Source: Membranipora membranacea
Taxonomy: Eukaryota > Bryozoa > Gymnolaemata > Cheilostomatida > Membraniporidae
DNA: 64,000 nucleotides
Reading direction: 5' to 3'
NCBI GenBank assembly: GCA_914767715.1
Contig: OU612068.1
Coordinates: 34,100,001 to 34,164,000, forward strand
The position numbers and the translations under genes are program-made. This document shows positions 61,001 through 64,000 of this stretch, in pieces. The notes under the pieces are model-generated. The model saw nothing but the letters and a program-made list of their open reading frames with translations. It was not told where the DNA came from and searched no databases. Within the stretch, counting starts at the first letter, position 1. Every line of letters begins with the position of its first letter.

Positions 61001-63867
61001 GCATAAGGAATACCAAGAAATTCTCCCTTGTGAACCCTACAGCAGACAACTACAGCTTCCAATGGATTAATGACGATGACCCAGACCTGAAATCAACTCC
61101 ATCATTCACTGCAGTCACTCCGAAGAGCCTCATCAAAAGTGGCAAAAAAACCGAAGTACAGTTTGACTTTGTCTCGCATGACTTGGGTATCACCGAGTCC
61201 TTCTGGGTCTTCAAAATTCCAGAACAGAACATCTCTGTACCTTTCCTGCTTGTTGGGGAGACAAAGGACCCAGCTGTCATGTTCGACAGATCTCACCTGA
61301 ACTTCAAAGCTTTGCTTATTGGACACGAGGCATGTGAGGTTGTATACATGGTGAACAACGAGACACAGCCGTTCAGCTTCTGCTTTGAGGATACTTCATT
61401 CTACTCATCAGGATACAAGGATAAACTGACTGTATCACCATTATCTGGAGTTATCCCTCCTAACTGCAGGTAGGTGTCACTCGGAATAGTTAATTGGTCT
61501 CTTGACATCATTTGTCATGACAGTCTTCTCAAGCAATTACAATGTGACAATGGTAATGGGCGAAATAAAGCATCTTTATGTTCTTGTAGTGGTTGATCTT
61601 CCTGCGAAGCTAAATAATGAGGTGTTGAGACCATAATCTCAACTAAGAACGAGCTAAGTTGTAAAATTTTCTGTTATTACTTTAACCAGGATGCCGATCA
61701 GTTTATACTTCACTCCTAAAGCCGACTATGAAGTCAACTTTAACATTGTCTGTGGTGTGAAGAGGAAGATTGAGCCTCTGAGACTGAATGTCAAAGCTGA
61801 AGGATACTGTATGAACGCCATGGTTGTCTGCGAAGACTCGGTCGGCTCACGCATTGAGCTCTCACCACAGGGTGTCAATGCTATCAACTTCGGGAATGTA
61901 GAGATCAATGAGGAGTCCATAAGAAACATTACAGTGTTCAACGCTGGAAAGTTCAACTTTGATTATGAATGGGAACTTATAGAAAGGTAAGTACAGCCTA
62001 ACAGTACTACCTCTGAATAAGAAGGATATTCATATATCTTATAATTTGTATAAGATCGTCATATCACCTCAATTGTAGAAAAGCCAATTTCTTCAGGTAA
62101 TGCTCTACTCTCGCTTGCATTTCTACTGATACTGTCTGTGCAATTATTCAGTTGTTATGAACTCATTTAATTATCCAGTATGAGCTCGAACTCTGTAATT
62201 CACCTTTGCTTCTAAGTTGGTTAAAATAAAAGAGCCAACCCCAGTTTCTTTATATTTAAGGTCATCCAAGGGAGTGAAGACGACATCTATTGACCCTCAA
62301 TCTGGAGCCATTAAGTTTGAGGACAGTGCTAAGTGTATCCTCAGCTTCCTACCTAAGAACAGGATGACTCTAGTTGGATGTGAGCTTGTGCTCAAGGTAT
62401 GCAATATCCATATATGTAACAGCTTCTTGATTAAAATCAGAACATTGTGGACAAGCCTTGCCCACATAGCAGATAAAAAAACTTTCAGTATGGCACACTC
62501 CCTCTGAAGCTGAATTGCCTATAGCTCTTGCCTTGTATGTTGTGTTGATAAAGAGTAATTTTGATTCCCAACCGAAACCTTTTAAATCACGAAAATATCA
62601 TATTTGGTGAAGGTAATAAAGATAACAGAAAAATAAGAGTTTGTTGCAATAAAATGAATTTAGTTCTCTACATCAATCAATGTTGGAAAAATCAAATGAA
62701 GGAGGTCTTAATGCATTATTTTACCCCATCACAGATAGCTCATGGTCCTCAATATCATATCAACGTTACGGGTACTGGAGTTGCCCCAGCTCTTCATTTC
62801 TCCTTCCATCAGCATAACTTTGGGCCATGCTTCATATACAGAGCCGGTATGCCAACCCATTCTGTTGTGCTGCGAGCCACTAACAGAGACAAGAAAGATA
62901 TCAGGTTAGTCCAACATCTGCAGCATAAATCAATAATCTGTTAAGTTATATCAAACAGCCGCTGATTGTAACTTTTGGTCAAACTTTTCTCTTTACAAAG
63001 CAATCAAGAATAACCTCTGATATTCAAATAAACTTCTGGCCAATGATGAGCCTTATTACATCTCAGACCTACATGCAGAAAATTTCAACATTGAGCAACA
63101 TGTACCTGCTTTGTCCATTTTATTTATAGTTCAATTTTGAACAATAACAGTCATTTTTTATCTACTAAATAAATCAAAATGGATTATTTTTACTACAGCC
63201 TAGATTGCCTGTTTGAGTCGACACAGTACCTACATCATGACTTTGAGGCTCAGGTTATCCCAGCAAACCATGCTGTCAATATCACATTCTCCTTCTACCC
63301 ACGAGAAGCTCTGAAATACAAAGAGATGGTAGAGTTTGAGATCAATGGTCTCTCCAGACAGAAGGTCGATATTCTCGGTATCGGAACAGAAATGAAGGTT
63401 TGTAATCCCGCGGCTAGTAAAGATCTCTTATATCAATAACTTTCTGGAAATGCCTTGCCTGTTTATTATCAATGTCATAGTGTTAATATACTTTGTGACA
63501 ACTCAGGATATTTCTCCTATAGGTTGAGGTTGCTAATCCAGCTCACAAGAATACCAAGCTAGGAGCTCTGAGAATAGGTCAAGTTGTGAAGAAAATGATA
63601 AATCTGGTGAACAACAGCCCATCCCCAATCACATTCCAGTTAAACTGTACGCCGACAACACCGGAGCTACAGGATCGCTCTGTACTGAAGATCAGCCCGA
63701 CTCAGCAGATCTCCTTACCAGCCAGAGGGGGAACATGTAAAGTGGACGTGGTCTTCTCTCCTAAATCCAGAATACAGCAATTCACTGAAGAGGTCAGTTG
63801 CAGTGTAAAATGTGACAAGCTGATAGAACGTACCTTGCATGGCTATGGCTGTGCTTTGTTCCATTAG
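27037..63867 (+). CDS. HYDIN: HYDIN (hydrocephalus-inducing), axonemal central-pair apparatus protein; 3' end unresolved
   Basis: Giant structural protein of the C2b projection of the ciliary central pair, needed for normal beating; vertebrate loss causes hydrocephalus and primary ciliary dyskinesia. I reconstruct 77 exons, about 4,960 codons, with intact reading frame throughout; block entries below give coordinates. The order follows vertebrate HYDIN from LTPSVYMFQMSMDTEKK and VELLDMSETTHQK to EVANPAHKNTKLGALRIGQ. It is built of more than 20 ASH/MSP-like beta-sandwich repeats, each starting with an (I/L/V)xFGxV-type strand, interrupted by a P-loop module and charged linkers. The start ATG (27037-27039, AAAATGC) follows in-frame stop TAA at 26944, but an upstream exon is not excluded. 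The last visible exon reads to a TAG after GYGCALFH. Vertebrate HYDIN continues for several hundred residues after the matching position, so a donor near 63853-63856 and exons beyond the window are likely; a shortened gene is the alternative. Confidence 0.97.
27951..28032. repeat. (TTAC)n microsatellite at the 3' end of a LINE
   Basis: About 20 copies of TTAC/CTTA on the + strand, TAAG on the minus strand. It abuts the 3' end of the minus-strand LINE fragment, so it is probably the LINE's terminal repeat, expanded after insertion. Confidence 0.9.
28033..28500 (-). mobile_element. 5'-truncated LINE fragment in HYDIN intron 3
   Basis: Minus-strand reverse-transcriptase pieces: RLYADDTVLCCSVTDL (near 28430) carries the catalytic YADDT box, followed by CLFEWAEAWGITFNPLKC, then SVKYLGVHIDSNLKWNNHI and KANRALGFIKRNLTGECIL (28254-28048). 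These are the palm and thumb blocks of CR1/Jockey-type elements. A 14-bp tandem repeat breaks the frame near 28264-28319. The element ends in (TAAG)n rather than poly(A). It differs in sequence from the LINE at 10335-12000, so two families are present. Truncated and inactive. Confidence 0.88.
28264..28319. repeat. 14-bp tandem repeat inside the LINE fragment
   Basis: Four identical copies of GGCAGCACTTTAGC. It lies within the retrotransposon-derived sequence and shifts its frame, indicating local amplification after insertion. Confidence 0.9.
35178..35432 (+). mobile_element. tRNA-derived SINE in a HYDIN intron
   Basis: TGGCGTAGTGG at about 35189-35199 is a good RNA polymerase III box A, and GGTTGGAATCC at about 35232-35242 is a one-base variant of box B, spaced as in a tRNA. 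A tRNA-unrelated body follows, including TGCCTGAAAGGGCCTTGAATA near 35377, and the element ends in a poly(A) run (35415-35431). This is the structure of a short interspersed element oriented with the gene. A target-site duplication was not clearly seen. Confidence 0.85.
35618..37966 (+). other. HYDIN: HYDIN block 2: acidic low-complexity linker (exons 19-24)
   Basis: Exons: 35618-35798, 36065-36256 (or 36062, alternative acceptor), 36493-36609, 36904-37104, 37467-37652, 37811-37966. The first exon finishes a repeat (MDVNYRWSFLVGDQPC), then the protein becomes acidic and Glu/Ala/Thr-rich (DDDEEVEEEETRPHVHVEE). The linker is longer than in human HYDIN and poorly conserved. The 67-codon exon 36904-37104 has no similarity I recognise and is the least certain of this group; frame continuity and splice signals support it. 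Intron 37105-37466 holds nothing distinctive. Confidence 0.75.
36781..36892. repeat. 14-bp minisatellite at the 3' end of a HYDIN intron
   Basis: Eight nearly identical copies of ATCTGTATCACATG (one unit has GTGTCAC). The array ends 11 bp before acceptor CAG (36901-36903), so it replaces the normal branch-point and polypyrimidine region except for TTGTGCTTTTCAG. Confidence 0.92.
38085..38106. repeat. Short AGGGTC hexamer repeat
   Basis: About four copies of GGGTCA within HYDIN intron 24. Minor simple repeat. Confidence 0.7.
38140..42086 (+). other. HYDIN: HYDIN block 3: second ASH repeat group (exons 25-34)
   Basis: Exons: 38140-38290, 38435-38631, 38761-38944, 39193-39368, 39676-39824, 39973-40246, 40441-40635, 40911-41072, 41312-41467 (or 41309), 41744-42086. 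It opens with VFDILPLYGTLKPGE and FYGHANIGSEAKALCEVE, both close to vertebrate HYDIN, then FDATEIDYGKQMYDQV, YMLDFGHVILGTVRTHIV, SDVLEFGDVICGNCQIIT and RNLVEFGPVLPHSVGDEQDV. It ends with NPCGFPIEFYSLESDKQYLE and LLPPRTVTEKLP, which lead into the P-loop module as in vertebrates. Exon 40911-41072 is a Ser/Thr-rich insert without obvious counterpart in the human protein. Confidence 0.93.
42234..46232 (+). other. HYDIN: HYDIN block 4: P-loop NTPase-like module with split Walker A (exons 35-42)
   Basis: Exons: 42234-42494, 42699-42863, 43039-43281, 43594-43745, 43921-44034, 44573-44662, 45262-45402, 46049-46232. After an Ala/Glu/Lys linker the sequence reads AIARHLGIDLTPDGKAARNR, then a beta strand and GAPVSGKTT, a complete Walker A (GxxxxGK[S/T]). 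LLTLDGVVLEAISNGSTPAG resembles the lid-proximal part of adenylate-kinase-like folds. After a long Ser/Pro insert, LPEELVVEIIADRVQ and CHSGVVFDGLESLF complete the module; VVFDG is a candidate Walker B strand. Vertebrate HYDIN has the same arrangement (GTPLSGKS). Whether it binds nucleotide is not known from sequence. The long intron 45403-46048 holds the second foldback element. Confidence 0.92.
45509..45984. mobile_element. Foldback / MITE-like element, copy 2, in a HYDIN intron
   Basis: It has the same termini and arms as the element at 830-1318: it starts ATAGACAGTTTTCTGAGCTC, with GAAAAGAGGGTTATCTTGA near 45606 and the complementary CAAGATAACCCTCTTTCAGC near 45871, and ends with TTTTCTGAGCTC in reverse and TGTCTAT. 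The arms of about 125 bp are more similar to each other than in copy 1, suggesting a younger copy. It is noncoding and sits between two exons of the P-loop module. Confidence 0.85.
47156..47197 (+). other. HYDIN: Possible 42-nt frame-neutral cassette exon of HYDIN
   Basis: ATTCCAG/ACC and AAC/GTAATT bracket 42 nt that read in the correct phase between exons 46805-47027 and 47538-47753, encoding RPRHSIAGSMRLNT. Inclusion or skipping both keep the frame. The human protein gives no guide in this variable region. The donor is moderate, so alternative use or a decoy are both possible. Confidence 0.4.
49821..49880. repeat. 10-bp minisatellite in a HYDIN intron
   Basis: Six copies of AAGACCCGTG (the last has CTGTG), in the short intron 49770-49976. 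Confidence 0.9.
51490..55086 (+). other. HYDIN: HYDIN block 6: third ASH repeat group and Ser/Arg linker (exons 52-60)
   Basis: Exons: 51490-51792, 51913-52072, 52343-52515, 52763-52964, 53140-53339, 53617-53871, 54048-54209, 54625-54729, 55015-55086. Conserved blocks are NSFRWTVPANGEVTLRLRFF, YRMYC-type strand YQMYCRGVCAFP, DVFEFGPLLAGQNRET, ICCIKENPEPVIFEV, LQFDKVLLHR, GIDFGTVRVGEEGKNQLTL, RCQVIEPNVAEGGETIASIP and INFGSLLVNFKKTRTFTIEN. The last two exons encode a Ser/Arg/Gly-rich linker that occupies the same place as a variable linker in human HYDIN. Confidence 0.93.
53375..53440. repeat. 8-bp minisatellite just downstream of a HYDIN splice donor
   Basis: About eight copies of GTACCTGC beginning 36 bp after the donor of exon 53140-53339. 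Each unit contains a GT and resembles a weak donor (C/GTACCT). Confidence 0.9.
55087..56278 (+). other. Longest HYDIN intron of the C-terminal half
   Basis: A 1.2-kb intron with a GGGACCCACCC minisatellite near 55880-55923. Two + open frames (55587-55937 and 55856-56050) span it but lack similarity and would not splice in frame with the neighbours. I see no other feature. Confidence 0.6.
55880..55923. repeat. 11-bp GC-rich minisatellite
   Basis: Four copies of GGGACCCACCC in the 1.2-kb intron 55087-56278. GC-rich against an AT-rich background. Confidence 0.88.
56279..63867 (+). other. HYDIN: HYDIN block 7: C-terminal ASH repeat group (exons 61-77)
   Basis: Exons: 56279-56444, 56604-56774, 57106-57361, 57568-57706, 57996-58192, 58493-58647, 58843-58954, 59135-59179, 59365-59639, 59806-60047, 60312-60540, 60739-61469, 61690-61986, 62261-62396, 62735-62904, 63199-63397, 63523-63867. 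Conserved landmarks: GAIFEEHRICRSLSL, ENKFLFNNVVVGRKAKARF, LPRISILKPSIR, VGEGYMDDVTLDNLHSVV, LIKFGDSAIGESKTLSFTMT, VPDWDDRMRTVRWTDV, FSPLDVSEYDARLVCTIPNL, DSNTRVIEFQSIGVGIRNT, LGITESFWVFKIPEQNIS, NAINFGNVEINEESIRNITV, HNFGPCFIYRAGMPTHSVVL and FEINGLSRQKVDILG. Exon 60739-61469 (731 nt) is far longer than the others. The final frame reads EEVSCSVKCDKLIERTLHGY and aligns with a position well before the vertebrate C-terminus. Confidence 0.95.
57801..57904. repeat. 8-bp minisatellite in a HYDIN intron
   Basis: Thirteen perfect copies of TTCTGTTG in intron 57707-57995, pyrimidine-rich on the sense strand and about 90 bp before the next acceptor. Confidence 0.93.
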
Positions 63868-64000
63868 TTCTCCTCATATTTTTAAGATAGTTTAAGATAG
63901 TTGCAGAGTAGATTATCAACACTGCTTGTGGTCATAATTGTCGCATCTTACACTGTGCTAATACAAACCGTACATGCTGTTTTGTATATTACATTGTCAC
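63868..64000 (+). other. Right edge, HYDIN intron or 3' flank
   Basis: AT-rich sequence with no recognisable exon. It is the start of a HYDIN intron if the gene continues, or 3'UTR if the TAG at 63865-63867 is the true stop. Confidence 0.4.

Overview
The window is animal nuclear DNA. Genes are split into many short exons by mostly short (100-900 bp) AT-rich GT-AG introns. Degenerate non-LTR retrotransposons, a tRNA-derived SINE, foldback (MITE-like) elements and many minisatellites lie in introns and intergenic DNA. HYDIN means the organism builds motile 9+2 cilia. CLASP, PRELID3 and HYDIN all read as metazoan orthologues, and the compact introns suggest an invertebrate. I cannot place it more precisely from sequence alone.

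Layout. (1) 1-5994, + strand: the C-terminal half of CLASP, a microtubule plus-end stabiliser, entering from the left edge; a foldback element lies in its first visible intron. (2) 6779-10176, - strand: an unrecognised coiled-coil protein with a long low-complexity tail and a PAM2-like motif, tail-to-tail with CLASP. (3) about 10.3-15.1 kb: intergenic DNA with a broken LINE, TA microsatellites and a tRNA-like fragment. (4) 15196-19381, + strand: a von Willebrand factor A protein with a TATA-box promoter, a 5'UTR intron and a histone-H1-like Lys/Ala/Pro tail. (5) 20857-25956, - strand: a complete PRELID3 (Slowmo) mitochondrial lipid-transfer gene; its large first intron carries a foldback element with a second palindrome nested in one arm. 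(6) 27037 to the right edge, + strand: HYDIN, reconstructed here as 77 exons and about 4,960 codons, with its last exons apparently beyond the window.

HYDIN dominates the window. Its order is: N-terminal ASH/MSP-like beta-sandwich repeats, an acidic linker, more repeats, an Ala/Glu-rich linker, a P-loop NTPase-like module with an intact Walker A motif, a highly charged coiled-coil region, and two further repeat blocks. Its introns hold five minisatellites with different units, a LINE fragment with a (TAAG)n tail, a SINE, and the second copy of the foldback element seen near CLASP.

The genes do not form a pathway: CLASP (microtubules), PRELID3 (mitochondrial phospholipid transfer) and HYDIN (cilia central pair) are ordinary neighbours. 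All exon boundaries were derived by hand from splice consensus, reading-frame continuity and family similarity, with no transcript evidence.
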